Below, in pieces: positions 43,011 to 52,704 of a stretch of 64,000 bases of DNA; within the stretch, counting starts at the first letter, position 1, and each line of letters begins with the position of its first letter. The notes under the pieces were generated by a model, which was not told the origin of the DNA, searched no databases, and saw only the letters and a list, made by a program, of their open reading frames with translations. The translations under genes were made by a program, and so were the position numbers. This DNA is from Inhella proteolytica (GTDB lineage Bacteria; Pseudomonadota; Gammaproteobacteria; Burkholderiales; Burkholderiaceae_C): positions 1-64,000 of the forward strand of contig NZ_JAEDAK010000002.1 in the NCBI RefSeq assembly GCF_016093275.1, in the 5' to 3' direction.

Positions 43011-43517
43011 TCAGCGCGTGCGGCGGCGCGCAGCGGCCAGGCCGAACAGGCCCAGACCCGCGAGCGCCAGCCCGGTGGGCTCGGGCACGCCGTTGCCCGG
43101 GTCGATCTGCGCCGCGAAGCTGCCGTTGCCCATGCCGTCGGGGCCGAAGTCGTAGCCGAAGTAGGCCTCGGCACCGCCCCAGGCGGGCATGAAGCTGAAG
43201 CCATCGCCCTGGGCGTCCAGACCCACGAACTGGCCGTTCTTGTACACGGCCGAGGCGGCGAACAGATCGCCCAGCGCATAGCTGCCGCCGGCGAAATCGA
43301 AGCTGAAGGCGCTGAGGTCAAACAGGGTCTCGTCGCCCATCACGCTGCCCAGCGCGTCGTCAAAGCTGAGGCTGCCGGTAAAGCTTTGGCCGACCAGCGG
43401 GCTGCCGGCACTGTCGATGGTGACGCTGAAGTTGACGGTGACAGGGGCCGCCAGGCTGGCCCAGCTGGCCAGGCTCAGACCCAGGGCGGCCAGGCCGCGT
43501 TGGAGTTGCTTGTTCAT
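43011..43517 (-). CDS. PEP-CTERM sorting-domain protein
   Basis: A 168-residue exported protein. The signal peptide (about 1-23, ends SLAAP) and a beta-rich body are followed by a C-terminal sorting signal: VPEP at 144-147, a hydrophobic stretch (GLALAGLGLFGLAAA) and a basic tail RRRTR. An exosortase would cut at the PEP motif and anchor or release it at the surface; the exosortase is not in the window. It lies 26 bases downstream of the RTX nuclease gene on the same strand. Confidence 0.9.
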   Translation of the reverse strand: MNKQLQRGLAALGLSLASWASLAAPVTVNFSVTIDSAGSPLVGQSFTGSLSFDDALGSVMGDETLFDLSAFSFDFAGGSYALGDLFAASAVYKNGQFVGLDAQGDGFSFMPAWGGAEAYFGYDFGPDGMGNGSFAAQIDPGNGVPEPTGLALAGLGLFGLAAARRRTR

Positions 43518-43543
43518 GGTGAAGTCCTTGGATCGTGAGAGGT

Positions 43544-46500
43544 TCAGAAGCCGGGGTCGAGCAGCAGGCCGGGGTCGCCGAGCAGCACACCCACCAGCTC
43601 CACCAGGGGCCGCGCCTGGCCAGCACCGGCGGCGCCATCGGCGTCGAAGTACACGACGGTGTTGGCGCCTTGCTGCAGCAGGCTCAGGTAGCCATCGGCA
43701 AAGGGGGTGCTGCCGGCATAGCCCACCGCGGCCAGCAGGGCGCTGACGTCCAGGCGGTCCTGGCCGGGCGTGAAGTCGGTGATCTGGTCGCCGGCATCGA
43801 GCAGGCTGGTGTAGACGAAGGCGTCGTTGCCCGCTCCGCCGGTCAGGGTGTCGCGGCCCTGGCCGCCGGTGATGCGGTCGGCGCCGCTCGTGCCCACCAG
43901 GGTGTCGCGGCCGCGCGTGCCTTCCAGCACCGAGCCGGCACGTTCGATGAAGAAGCGCGCCAGCACCGGGTCGTGGTCGCTGATCTGGTCGACGAACTCG
44001 GAGTTCATGTGCACGACGTCGTAGCCGCGCAGCAGGCCCGCCAGGCTCTGGCTGGCCAGCACATGGTCGATGGCCTGCGCATTGCCCTGGTAGTTGTAGG
44101 TGTAGCGCTCGCCGACCGGCAGGGTGTCGATCAGCGCCGTGAGCCCGCCGCTCTCCAGCAGATTGACCGGGTTCGAGAACTGGAAGTCGTTCAGGTCACC
44201 CAGCACCAGCACCTTGGCGTTCGGGTTGCTGGCCAGCTGGCCCTCGACGAAGGACTTGACGATCGCGGCCTGCTGCATGCGCTGGGTTTCGCTGCCCAGC
44301 ACCGGCGGCTGCGTGGGACCGTAGAGCGGCTGGTCCCCGCCCTTGGAGTTGAAGTGGTTGCCGACCAGGGTGACGGTCTCGCCATTGAACACGAAGCTGC
44401 CGACCAGGGGCTTGCGGCTGCTCTCGAACGCGCCGTCGTTGGAACCCGAGGCCATAGGATCGGTCAGGCGGCTGAGCGAGCCTTCGACAAAGCTCACACG
44501 GGCCGGATCGAACAGGAAGACGGTGCGGATGTTGCCGCCCGGCTCGCCACCGTCCTGGTTGTTGACGGGGTCGATCTGGCGCCACTCGTAGCGCGGTCCG
44601 CCTGCGGCCTGGATGGCGTTGACCAGGGCCTGCAGCGTCTGGGTGGCGTCCACCACGCCGTTGTTGGTGGGGCCGTTGTTGTCCTGCACTTCTTCGAGGT
44701 TCAGGATCTCGGGCGCATGCAGATTGCCCACGATGGCCTGGGCCAGGGCGTTGAACTTGGCCGCGCCGTCCCCCGGATCGAGGTTCTCGACGTTGAAGGT
44801 CGCCACGCGCAGGTGGTTGCCATCACTGCCCAGCGCCGTGGTCTCGCGCTGCAGATCGTTGCTGACGAGCGCCGGCGCCGAGGTGACGCGCACATTGAAG
44901 TTGTTGGCGTTGTAGTCCACCACGCCGTCCACCGTGCCCAGGCGCGCACCGACATGCACGGAGGGCATCACCAGCGCGTTGTCCATGTCGTCGAGCAGGA
45001 TGCGCTCGGGGTTGAAGTCGCTCGCGGAGACTTCGATGCCACCGCGACCGGTCAGGCCGGTGGCGCCGGCACCATTGCGGGCCAGCACCCAGATCGATTC
45101 CGAGCTGCCCTGGCTGAGCGTGGGGCTCACGGCCAGCGGCTGCTCCACCCGCACCAGCATGCCCTCCAGGCTCTCCCAGAAGTCGATGCCTTCGCCGGCG
45201 GGGTCGAAGTCGCCACCGGTCTCGACGTTGGAGGCAGCATCGTTGTGGATGGCCTGGGTGGGCGGCACGCGGTCCGTACCCAGCACCAGCGGGGTGATGC
45301 TGAGGCTGGCACCAGCGGTCCAGGGACCGACGCTGAGCGGCTGCACGCCGGCGCTGTTCGTGATCTCGGTCAGCGTCAGGTTGTTCGCATCACCGCCGGC
45401 GCGGAACTCCGTCACCGTGCCGCTCACCAGCACCGCCTCGCCCACCGTGCGCGCCGTCAGCAGCGCCGAGCCCGCACCGGTGAAGACGAAGATGCCCTCG
45501 GAGGTGGCCGGGTCCGCATCGGGCTGCGGGTCCTGGATGTAGAAGCCGTTGCTGGCCTTGGCGGTGACGATGCCCTGCACATTGCGCACCGCCTGGCCGT
45601 TCAGCGGCGAGAGATGCGAGGCCGCCTGGATCTCATGGATGCGCGTGGGCAACGCGTCGTCATCGACGATCTTGACGGTCTGGCTGATGGTGCCGCCCAG
45701 GTCGATGCCGCTGCTCGGGCTGCTGAGCGTCAGCACCAGGTTCTCGTCGGGCTCGGGCAGGCTGTCGTTCTGGATCGTCAGCGTGACCGAGGCGCTGGTC
45801 TGGCCGGCCGGAATGGTGATGCTGGTGGCCGAGAGCAGGTAGTCGCTGGCTTCGATGCCCGTGCCGCTGACGCCCAGCTGCACCGTCTCGTCGCCGCTGA
45901 CCGCACTGCTGGCCGTGGCCGTCACGGTGATCTGGCTGCCGGCCGCCTCGCTGCCGCTGTTGCTGCTGACGCTCAGACTGACGCTGGGCTTGGCCGGCGC
46001 GGTGCCGATCGGGGTGATCGAGAAGTCATCGATGGCCAGGCCGTCATCGGAGCCCGAAGCATTGAAGTCCGTCCAACGCAGCCAGAAGGTGGCACCGGGG
46101 GCGATGCTCAAGCCGGCGATGTTGGTGATGAGCAGCGAGTTGGCATCGAGATTGCCATTCAGGGCCCCCACCGAGCCGGTGCGAACCGGTGCGATGAAGT
46201 CCATGTTGTTCAGGTCGTGCCAGGTACCGGTGTTGAGTGCGGTCGCATCCAGGCTGCCCTGGAAGTCGAGCCGGTCCTCGCGGTTCAGCGTACCCAGGCG
46301 CCATTGCTCGCCGCGGTAGCTGATCTGCAGCTCGGTGATCAACGCCCCGGTGTTGTTGGTGAAGGCCACGCCGAACATCGGCGTCAGGCTGCCCGAGAGC
46401 AAGCCACCCAGCGCCCGGTCGGTGCTGCCGGTCTGGCCGAAGCTGTAGGTGTCGCCGGTATTGCTGCTGCCCGTGCCCGCCGTGAGCGTGGCATTGGCAT

Positions 46501-46615
46501 TGGTGCCCGACTCCAGGATGACCCAGCCCGCGGGCAGGGTGCTGGACGTGCCGCTGGTTGGCAGGGAATCGAAGTTCTGCGTGTACGCCGAACCCAGGGT
46601 GGTGAGACTGATCAC
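43544..46615 (-). CDS. Large extracellular RTX endonuclease (ExeM/NucH-like)
   Basis: A 1023-residue protein without a signal peptide. In order it has an N-terminal beta-sandwich (MISLTTLGSAYTQNFD), a Calx-beta domain (about 212-325), an OB-fold/lamin-tail-like region as in YhcR nucleases, and an endonuclease/exonuclease/phosphatase domain. The last shows VATFNVENL, LNLEEVQDN, NHFNSKGGD, GDLNDFQ and ISDHDPVL, so the catalytic set is intact. An RTX block follows (GGQGRDTLTGGAGNDAFVY) with a serralysin-type C-terminus. This predicts secretion by a type I system and calcium-dependent folding outside the cell, where it can degrade extracellular DNA. The start is a GTG at 46615. Confidence 0.9.
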   Translation of the reverse strand: MISLTTLGSAYTQNFDSLPTSGTSSTLPAGWVILESGTNANATLTAGTGSSNTGDTYSFGQTGSTDRALGGLLSGSLTPMFGVAFTNNTGALITELQISYRGEQWRLGTLNREDRLDFQGSLDATALNTGTWHDLNNMDFIAPVRTGSVGALNGNLDANSLLITNIAGLSIAPGATFWLRWTDFNASGSDDGLAIDDFSITPIGTAPAKPSVSLSVSSNSGSEAAGSQITVTATASSAVSGDETVQLGVSGTGIEASDYLLSATSITIPAGQTSASVTLTIQNDSLPEPDENLVLTLSSPSSGIDLGGTISQTVKIVDDDALPTRIHEIQAASHLSPLNGQAVRNVQGIVTAKASNGFYIQDPQPDADPATSEGIFVFTGAGSALLTARTVGEAVLVSGTVTEFRAGGDANNLTLTEITNSAGVQPLSVGPWTAGASLSITPLVLGTDRVPPTQAIHNDAASNVETGGDFDPAGEGIDFWESLEGMLVRVEQPLAVSPTLSQGSSESIWVLARNGAGATGLTGRGGIEVSASDFNPERILLDDMDNALVMPSVHVGARLGTVDGVVDYNANNFNVRVTSAPALVSNDLQRETTALGSDGNHLRVATFNVENLDPGDGAAKFNALAQAIVGNLHAPEILNLEEVQDNNGPTNNGVVDATQTLQALVNAIQAAGGPRYEWRQIDPVNNQDGGEPGGNIRTVFLFDPARVSFVEGSLSRLTDPMASGSNDGAFESSRKPLVGSFVFNGETVTLVGNHFNSKGGDQPLYGPTQPPVLGSETQRMQQAAIVKSFVEGQLASNPNAKVLVLGDLNDFQFSNPVNLLESGGLTALIDTLPVGERYTYNYQGNAQAIDHVLASQSLAGLLRGYDVVHMNSEFVDQISDHDPVLARFFIERAGSVLEGTRGRDTLVGTSGADRITGGQGRDTLTGGAGNDAFVYTSLLDAGDQITDFTPGQDRLDVSALLAAVGYAGSTPFADGYLSLLQQGANTVVYFDADGAAGAGQARPLVELVGVLLGDPGLLLDPGF

Positions 46616-46783
46616 GGGAGCCGCCTGTCGAGGGTGAATTGCAAGCGGCGTAACTTACCGAACGGTCAAGAAAATCCCGTGACAAACGGACACAGGGCGG
46701 CTCCGTTGTTTCCCACTCAGGCAAACCCGTAGAAGCCCGCCGCTTCATAGGAGAAAGTGCGCTGACCGGCGCGAGGCCGGCCC

Positions 46784-46840
46784 AGCTTCACCCCCTGCCT
46801 GAGGGGGGCCGTCGGGGGGCGCGTCTGGGGCCCTCGGCGG
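46784..46840. repeat. Dispersed C-run/G-run intergenic repeat (copy 1)
   Basis: A GC-rich stem-forming element (CAGCTTCACCCCC, GAGGGGGGCCGTCGGGGGG, GGGGCCCTCGGCGGG) downstream of the gene at 46843. It matches a second copy at 62537-62598 in order and wording of its blocks. Elements of this type are scattered between genes in many Burkholderiales genomes. The rest of this 227-base gap (46616-46783) holds nothing else I can identify. Confidence 0.6.
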
Positions 46841-46842
46841 GC

Positions 46843-47790
46843 TCAGGGCAGCGCCAAAGGCTCGCCCTCGCGCAGCTCCAGCTCACGCAGCGGGCCGCGG
46901 CCGCGCTGGTAGCGCAGGCGCAAGGTCTTGCGCACGCGCCGGGCCGGGTCCACGCCCAGCAGCTCGTTGCTCACACGGGGCTGGCCGCCCCGCGCCAGGG
47001 CGGCGCGCACGGCGGCGGTCACGTCGGCCCAGCGCGAATCGGCACCCCAGAGGGCCTCGTGCACCTGAAGCCACTGCTCTTCGCGGCGCTCGTCGCTCCA
47101 GTCGCGCTCGCGGCGCTCATGACCCCAGTCGCCGCGCTGCCAGCCGGTGAACAGCGCGCCATCCACCACCGCGCCCTCGTCGTACTCGAACACGCGCTCC
47201 TCGCCCTGGCGGTCACGCACGAACAGGCGCAGCTGCTTGCGGCGGCCCGGGTCGGGGTCCACGCCCAGGCGTTCGTTCTCGACGCGAAAGCGCAGGTCCT
47301 GGCGGGCCAGCTGGCGCAGGCGCTCGGTCACATCCACATGGCGGCGCGGCGTGCCGTAGCGGGCTTCGAGGATGCGGTAGCGGCCGCTGTCGCGGCCGTC
47401 GCCATCGGCATCGCGCCAGCCGCCGCGCTCATCGCCCCAGCCGCGGCCAGTGCGCCAGCCGATGAACTCGCGGCCATCGACGCGGCTGCCCTCGCGGTAC
47501 TCGAACACGCGCTGCTGGCCGTCGCGCCCGCGCGCCACGATGCGCAGGGTCTTGCGCCGGCCCGGCGCCGGGTCCACACCGAAGGCCTCGTTGCCGGCGC
47601 GGAAGCGCTCGTCCTCGCGTGCCAGCTGCTTGAGCCGCTCGGTCACGTCGACCTGCTGTTCGGCCGTGCCGTAGCGGGCGTAGAGGATGCGGTACTCGCC
47701 CTCGTCGCGGTCGTCGTGATCGGCCCGGGCCAGAGCGGGCAGCAAGGCCAGGGCGCTCAGGGCAAACAAGGTGCGGCGGGTGTGGGACAT
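46843..47790 (-). CDS. Exported protein with three DUF3395/DnaJ-C-like repeats
   Basis: A 315-residue protein with a signal peptide (about 1-23, ends ALARA). The body is three tandem modules of about 80-95 residues. Each begins with (Q/E/R)YRILxARYGT or a variant, passes DVTERL(K/R)[19 protein letters not shown] or [15 protein letters not shown], and ends FEYxEGxxVDG. The third copy is diverged ([35 protein letters not shown]). The repeat resembles DUF3395, found at the C-terminus of some DnaJ proteins. A secreted triplicated version without a J domain is unusual. Function unknown. The ATG at 47790 is supported by the signal peptide. Confidence 0.82.
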   Translation of the reverse strand: MSHTRRTLFALSALALLPALARADHDDRDEGEYRILYARYGTAEQQVDVTERLKQLAREDERFRAGNEAFGVDPAPGRRKTLRIVARGRDGQQRVFEYREGSRVDGREFIGWRTGRGWGDERGGWRDADGDGRDSGRYRILEARYGTPRRHVDVTERLRQLARQDLRFRVENERLGVDPDPGRRKQLRLFVRDRQGEERVFEYDEGAVVDGALFTGWQRGDWGHERRERDWSDERREEQWLQVHEALWGADSRWADVTAAVRAALARGGQPRVSNELLGVDPARRVRKTLRLRYQRGRGPLRELELREGEPLALP

Positions 47791-47857
47791 GGGGATTCCG
47801 AGAGTCGAAGGCCGCGCCACAACGCGGCGCGGGCCGGAACGGTTGAATGGCAGAGGC

Positions 47858-50515
47858 TTAGCCCGCCTTCAGCCCTGCCCGCGCGCGCTCGGCCCCGGCC
47901 CCTTGCGGCGCCAGCTCCAGATAGGTCTGAAAGGCCTTGCGCGCGGCCGTCGCGTCGCCCAGAGCCTGCCAGGCCTCGCCCAGGTTCAGGTAGGCAATGG
48001 CGCGCGAGGGATCGAGCTTCAGCGTGTTCTCGAACCAGCGCACCGCCTCGCGCGGCTTGTTCTGGCGCAGGTACACGTAGCCCAGGTTGTTGGCCGCGAG
48101 CGCGAACTCGGGGCGCAGCTTCAGCGCCTCGGTGAAGGCGGCCTCGGCCTCGGCGTAGCGCTGCTCGCGGTAGAGCTGCAGGCCGCGGTCGTTGGCGCGC
48201 TGGGCGAGCTGGCGCGCCGCCAGCGGCACGGTGGGGCTGGGGGCCAGCGGGCGGGCCTGGCCGGAGAGGTCGGCCACCTTGGGTGCCGCGGCCGGGCCGG
48301 GCGCCTCGGCCTGGGCCGCATCCAGCTTGGTGTTGAGGGCGATCGCCTCGGGCGCCAGCTGGTTGCTCTCCGGGCTCAGGAACTCGTTTTCCGCCGCCAG
48401 CTCGAAGACGAACTCGCCGCCCTGCGAACCGGGCAGGCTGCCGAAGGCCGGCGTCTGCTGCGAAACCCCGGCCACCGCCGGCGCCACATAGGCGGCCAGC
48501 TCGGTGCCGGTGATCAGGCCGTCGCCGTTCAGGTCACCCTTGCCGCCCAGGGCCTGCAGCAGGGTCCAGGTGAACACGGAATGCCCGCCCGGGCCGCCAT
48601 CGGCCACCAACTGGTCGGCGCCGCCGGCGGTGAGCATCTGACGCCCCAGGCGCAGCGCGTTCTGGCGCAGGAAGCCGCTGCCGGCACTGCCGCGCGTCAG
48701 CCCCAGGCCGGAGTAGCAGCTGTCCATCACGAACAGCAGGTGCTTAGCCGGCAGGCTCTCGGCGATGTTCTGCAGCTCGCTCATCGAAATTGCGTCGGTG
48801 GCCAGGCGCTCGGGCGTGTGGGCGGCATCCACCGGCACGATGTAGCCCAGCTCGCGGCCGGAGCTGAGCTTGCGCGTGGCGCCATGGCCGGCGAAGAAGA
48901 CCAGCACGCGATCGTCCTTCTGCAGGCCGCCATGGGCCAGGCGCTCGTGGAAGGCCGAGAGGATGCCCTGGCGCGTAGCCTCCTGGTTCTTCAGCACGAT
49001 GGTGCGCTCGGGCGCAAAGCCGAAGCGCTGCTGCAGCAGCTGGCGCATGGCGTCGGCATCGGCGCCGGCATGCTGCAGGCGCGGCCAGTCCTTGTACTCG
49101 TCAATGCCGATCACCACCGCCCAGCTGTGGCGGTAGCCGGTGGTGATGCGCTCAGGCGCCGCCGCGCTGCGGGTCTTGGTGCTGAAGCCCTGGCCGTCCC
49201 AGCCGGCGAACTGGTAGCCCTCGGCCACCAGGCGGTCGAGGATCTGCGGCAGGGCCTTGACGGTGCGCTCGTGGATGTCGTGGAACAGCACGATGCCGCG
49301 GCCGGCCTGGTCGATCTGGCGCAGCACGCGGTCGGCGATCGAGCTGGGCACGGGGTCGGCCCAGTCCAGCGAGTCGATCTGCCACATCACCGACTGCAGC
49401 TGCGCCTCCTGCAGGATCGCCAGGCCCTCGCCGCTGTGCGCGCCGTAGGGGAAGCGGAACAGCGGCGCCCGCTGCGGGTCCAGGGCCTTGAGCAGGGCAT
49501 CGGCGTTCAGGATCTCGCCCTTCAGCGCCGCGCCACTGGCCTTGGAGAGCTGGGCATGCGAGTAGCTGTGGTTGGCAAGGGTGAAGCCCTCGTCCTTGAG
49601 CCGACGCGCCACCGCCGCCTGGGCGCCCAGCTGGGCCTTGCCATCGGCCGCCACGCTGCCCAGGTTGCGGCCCACCGCGAAGAACACCGCCGGCACGCCG
49701 TACTGGCGCAGGATGGCCTTGATCTCCTCCGTGTAGCGCGGGTGCGGGCCGTCGTCGAAGGTGAGCAGCAGGGTCTTGGGCGGCAGGCCGGGCTGGGGCG
49801 GCTCGGCAGCCGCCTTGTCCAGCTGGGCCAGCTTTTCAGGGCTGTAGCCCAGCACCACGCCCTGGTCCTTGAGGACCTGCTCGCGGCTGTAGAGCTTGCG
49901 CAGCGCGGCCAGGTAGTCGTCCCAGCGCTCGCGCTTTTGCTCGATGGCGCGGCTCTGGAAGCGGCTGAAGATCTGCCCGTACTCCTTCTCGTAGTTCTGC
50001 TCGATGGCGGCCAGGGCCTCCAGGTCCTCGCCCAGGCGCTTGTGCAGCTTCACGGCGTCCAGCGTGCCGCTGCGCGAGAGCGCCTGCTGCAGGCCCTGCA
50101 GCAGCTCGCGGAAGGCCAGGCGGTCGGCGTCGAAGAGCGCGGGCTCGGATTCGATGAAGTCCAGCAGGCGGCCCAGGTTCGGGTAGCCGCGGCCCTGCTC
50201 GCGCTGCGCCAGCGCAGCCAGCTCGGCCTCCAGCGCCTGGCTACGCGCCAGCTTGTCGTGGAACAGGGCCTGGCCCACCGTGCGCGCGGCCGTGCGCGCG
50301 GCCGGGTTCAGCTGGGCCTCGTCGGCCAGCAGCACGATGATCTGGCGCTGCGCGGCCACCAGCTCTTGCAGGCGGGGGCGCAGGTCCGGTTCCGCAGCCA
50401 CCGGCGCAGGGGCCGCAGGCGCTCCCGGCGCCGCCGGTGCTGGCCTCTGGACCCAATAGCCCGCCGCGGCCAGGGCCAAGGCGACAGCCAGTGCGAGCAG
50501 AACTTTCTTGGTCAT
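47858..50515 (-). CDS. Polysaccharide deacetylase / caspase-like protease / TPR fusion protein
   Basis: An 885-residue envelope protein. An N-terminal membrane segment (about 4-20) is followed by a helical region (about 45-235). The NodB-type deacetylase domain (about 245-445) has TFDDGP (252-257), HSYSH (316-320) and RFPYG (354-358). The caspase-like C14 domain (about 462-700) starts [10 protein letters not shown] and has catalytic His544 in FAGHGA and Cys600 in DSCYSG; an EF-hand-like loop [12 protein letters not shown] (661-672) is inserted. Three TPR-type repeats finish the protein (about 790-875). All catalytic residues of both enzymes appear intact, so two activities in one chain are plausible; this combination is not one I know. 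The ATG at 50515 precedes the membrane segment. Confidence 0.88.
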   Translation of the reverse strand: MTKKVLLALAVALALAAAGYWVQRPAPAAPGAPAAPAPVAAEPDLRPRLQELVAAQRQIIVLLADEAQLNPAARTAARTVGQALFHDKLARSQALEAELAALAQREQGRGYPNLGRLLDFIESEPALFDADRLAFRELLQGLQQALSRSGTLDAVKLHKRLGEDLEALAAIEQNYEKEYGQIFSRFQSRAIEQKRERWDDYLAALRKLYSREQVLKDQGVVLGYSPEKLAQLDKAAAEPPQPGLPPKTLLLTFDDGPHPRYTEEIKAILRQYGVPAVFFAVGRNLGSVAADGKAQLGAQAAVARRLKDEGFTLANHSYSHAQLSKASGAALKGEILNADALLKALDPQRAPLFRFPYGAHSGEGLAILQEAQLQSVMWQIDSLDWADPVPSSIADRVLRQIDQAGRGIVLFHDIHERTVKALPQILDRLVAEGYQFAGWDGQGFSTKTRSAAAPERITTGYRHSWAVVIGIDEYKDWPRLQHAGADADAMRQLLQQRFGFAPERTIVLKNQEATRQGILSAFHERLAHGGLQKDDRVLVFFAGHGATRKLSSGRELGYIVPVDAAHTPERLATDAISMSELQNIAESLPAKHLLFVMDSCYSGLGLTRGSAGSGFLRQNALRLGRQMLTAGGADQLVADGGPGGHSVFTWTLLQALGGKGDLNGDGLITGTELAAYVAPAVAGVSQQTPAFGSLPGSQGGEFVFELAAENEFLSPESNQLAPEAIALNTKLDAAQAEAPGPAAAPKVADLSGQARPLAPSPTVPLAARQLAQRANDRGLQLYREQRYAEAEAAFTEALKLRPEFALAANNLGYVYLRQNKPREAVRWFENTLKLDPSRAIAYLNLGEAWQALGDATAARKAFQTYLELAPQGAGAERARAGLKAG

Positions 50516-50614
50516 GGCGCGGCAGCAAATCGAAGCGGGGCGCGCATTCTGGGCCCGGCCCAGGGGCAATCCCTAGAATCCCGCCCCCTGCCTGATTCCT
50601 GTGAGCCGCCCGAC

Positions 50615-52660
50615 ATGACGCGCCGCCAGCTCTTCGTCACCACCGCCCTGCCCTACGCCAACGCGAACTTCCATATCGGGCACATCATGGAGTACACGCA
50701 GGCGGACATCTGGGTGCGCTTCCAGCGCCTGCAGGGTCATGAGGTGCACTTCGTCTGCGCCGACGACGCCCACGGCGCGCCGATCATGATCGCGGCCGAG
50801 AAGGCCGGTATCACGCCACAGGCCTTCGTGGCCAACATCGCCGCCGGCCGCAAGCCCTACCTCGACGGCTTCCACATCGCCTTCGACCACTGGCACAGCA
50901 CCGACGCGCCCGAGAACCACGCGCTCAGCCAGGACGTCTACCGCAAGCTGCGCGCCGCCGGCCTGATCGAGGTGCGCGCCATCGAGCAGTTCTTCGACCC
51001 CGCCAAGGGCATGTTCCTGCCGGACCGCTTCATCAAGGGCGAGTGCCCGAAGTGCGGCGCCAAGGACCAGTACGGCGATTCCTGCGAGAGCTGCGGCGCC
51101 GTCTACGCGCCCACCGAGGTCAAGAACCCCTACTCGGTGCTCAGTGGCGCGACACCCGTGCTGAAGACGAGCGACCACCACTTCTTCAAGCTCAGCGACG
51201 CGCGCTGCAAGGACTTCCTGCAGGCCTGGACGCACGAGGAAGGCCGCCTGCAGCCCGAGGTGCTGAACAAGATCAAGGAGTGGTTCACCACCGACGAAGA
51301 GGGCAATGGTGGCCTGGGCGACTGGGACATCAGCCGCGACGCACCCTACTTCGGCATCGAGATCCCCGACGCGCCGGGCAAGTACTTCTACGTCTGGCTG
51401 GATGCGCCGATCGGCTACCTGGCCTCGTTGTACGCCTGGTTCGCCCAGCAGGGCAAGGACATCGAGGCCTTCCTGGCCGACCCCAAGACCGAGCAGGTGC
51501 ACTTCATCGGCAAGGACATCACCTACTTCCACACCCTGTTCTGGCCGGCCATGCTGCACTTCAGCGGCCGCAAGACGCCCGATCGCGTCTACGTGCACGG
51601 CTTCCTGACGGTGAACGCCGAGAAGATGAGCAAGAGCCGCGGCACCGGCATCGACCCGCTGCGCTACCTCGAAGTGGGGCTGGACGCCGAATGGCTGCGC
51701 TACTACCTGGCAGCCAAGCTGAACCCGCGTGTCGAGGACCTGGACTTCAACCCCGAGGACTTCATCGCCCGGGTCAACTCCGATCTGGTCGGCAAGTACA
51801 TCAACATCGCCAGCCGCGCCGCCGGCTTCATTGCCAAGCGCTTCGAGGGCCGGCTGTGCGCTGACCTGGGTGCCGACGGCGAAGCGGTGATTGCCCAGCT
51901 GCAGGCTGCGGCTGCCGGCCTGGCCGAGCAGTACGACGGCCGCGAGTTCGGCAAGGCCCTGCGCGAGATCATGGCCCTGGCCGACCGCGTGAACGAGTAC
52001 GTGGACGCCCACAAGCCCTGGGAGCTGGCCAAGCAGGCCGACAAGCAGACCGAGCTGCACCAGGCTTGCTCGACCTGCATCGAGGCCTTCCGCCTGCTGA
52101 CGCTCTACCTGAAGCCGGTGCTGCCGGCGCTGGCCGCGAAGGTGGAGAGCTTCCTGCAGATCGCCCCGATGGACTGGGCGGCCGCTGGCCAGCGCCTGGG
52201 CGCGGCCCCGATCGGCGCTTTCCAGCACCTGATGCAGCGCGTCACGGTGGAGCAGCTCGAAGCCCTGTTCACCAAGCCCGAGCCGCCCGCGCCCATCCCG
52301 GGTGGCGAGCCCATCGCGGCCGAAATCACCATCGACGACTTCGTCAAGCCCGACCTGCGCATCGCCAAGATCGTCAAGGCCGAGCGCGTGGAGGGCAGCA
52401 CCAAGCTGCTGCGCCTGACCCTGGACGCCGGCGAGGGCCGCACCCGCAACGTCTTCAGCGGCATTGCCGGCGCCTACAAGCCCGAGGACCTCGAAGGCAA
52501 GCTGACCGTGCTGGTGGCCAACCTGGCGCCGCGCAAGATGAAGTTCGGCGTCAGCGAAGGCATGGTGCTGGCCGCCAGCCACGCCGATGAAAAGGCGGTG
52601 CCGGGCGTGTTCGTGCTCGAACCCCACGCCGGCGCGCAGCCAGGGATGCGGGTGCGCTGA
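50615..52660 (+). CDS. metG: Methionyl-tRNA synthetase
   Basis: A 681-residue class I synthetase that charges tRNA-Met. The HIGH motif (20-23), the zinc-binding knuckle [23 protein letters not shown] at 337-341, the anticodon-binding helical domain and the C-terminal OB-fold tRNA-binding domain (about 575-681, [21 protein letters not shown]) are all present. Length is as in E. coli MetG. The ATG at 50615 begins [16 protein letters not shown]. It diverges from the fusion protein gene at 50515. Confidence 0.97.
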   Translation: MTRRQLFVTTALPYANANFHIGHIMEYTQADIWVRFQRLQGHEVHFVCADDAHGAPIMIAAEKAGITPQAFVANIAAGRKPYLDGFHIAFDHWHSTDAPENHALSQDVYRKLRAAGLIEVRAIEQFFDPAKGMFLPDRFIKGECPKCGAKDQYGDSCESCGAVYAPTEVKNPYSVLSGATPVLKTSDHHFFKLSDARCKDFLQAWTHEEGRLQPEVLNKIKEWFTTDEEGNGGLGDWDISRDAPYFGIEIPDAPGKYFYVWLDAPIGYLASLYAWFAQQGKDIEAFLADPKTEQVHFIGKDITYFHTLFWPAMLHFSGRKTPDRVYVHGFLTVNAEKMSKSRGTGIDPLRYLEVGLDAEWLRYYLAAKLNPRVEDLDFNPEDFIARVNSDLVGKYINIASRAAGFIAKRFEGRLCADLGADGEAVIAQLQAAAAGLAEQYDGREFGKALREIMALADRVNEYVDAHKPWELAKQADKQTELHQACSTCIEAFRLLTLYLKPVLPALAAKVESFLQIAPMDWAAAGQRLGAAPIGAFQHLMQRVTVEQLEALFTKPEPPAPIPGGEPIAAEITIDDFVKPDLRIAKIVKAERVEGSTKLLRLTLDAGEGRTRNVFSGIAGAYKPEDLEGKLTVLVANLAPRKMKFGVSEGMVLAASHADEKAVPGVFVLEPHAGAQPGMRVR

Positions 52661-52704
52661 CGCCCGTCAGCGTGACGCAAGGGCGGGTCTGACACACTGA
52701 GACC

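Noticed and set aside
47771-50614. In-frame extension of metG upstream through the fusion-protein gene
   Set aside because: The known MetG N-terminus begins at 50615; the upstream frame is the complement of the deacetylase-caspase gene.
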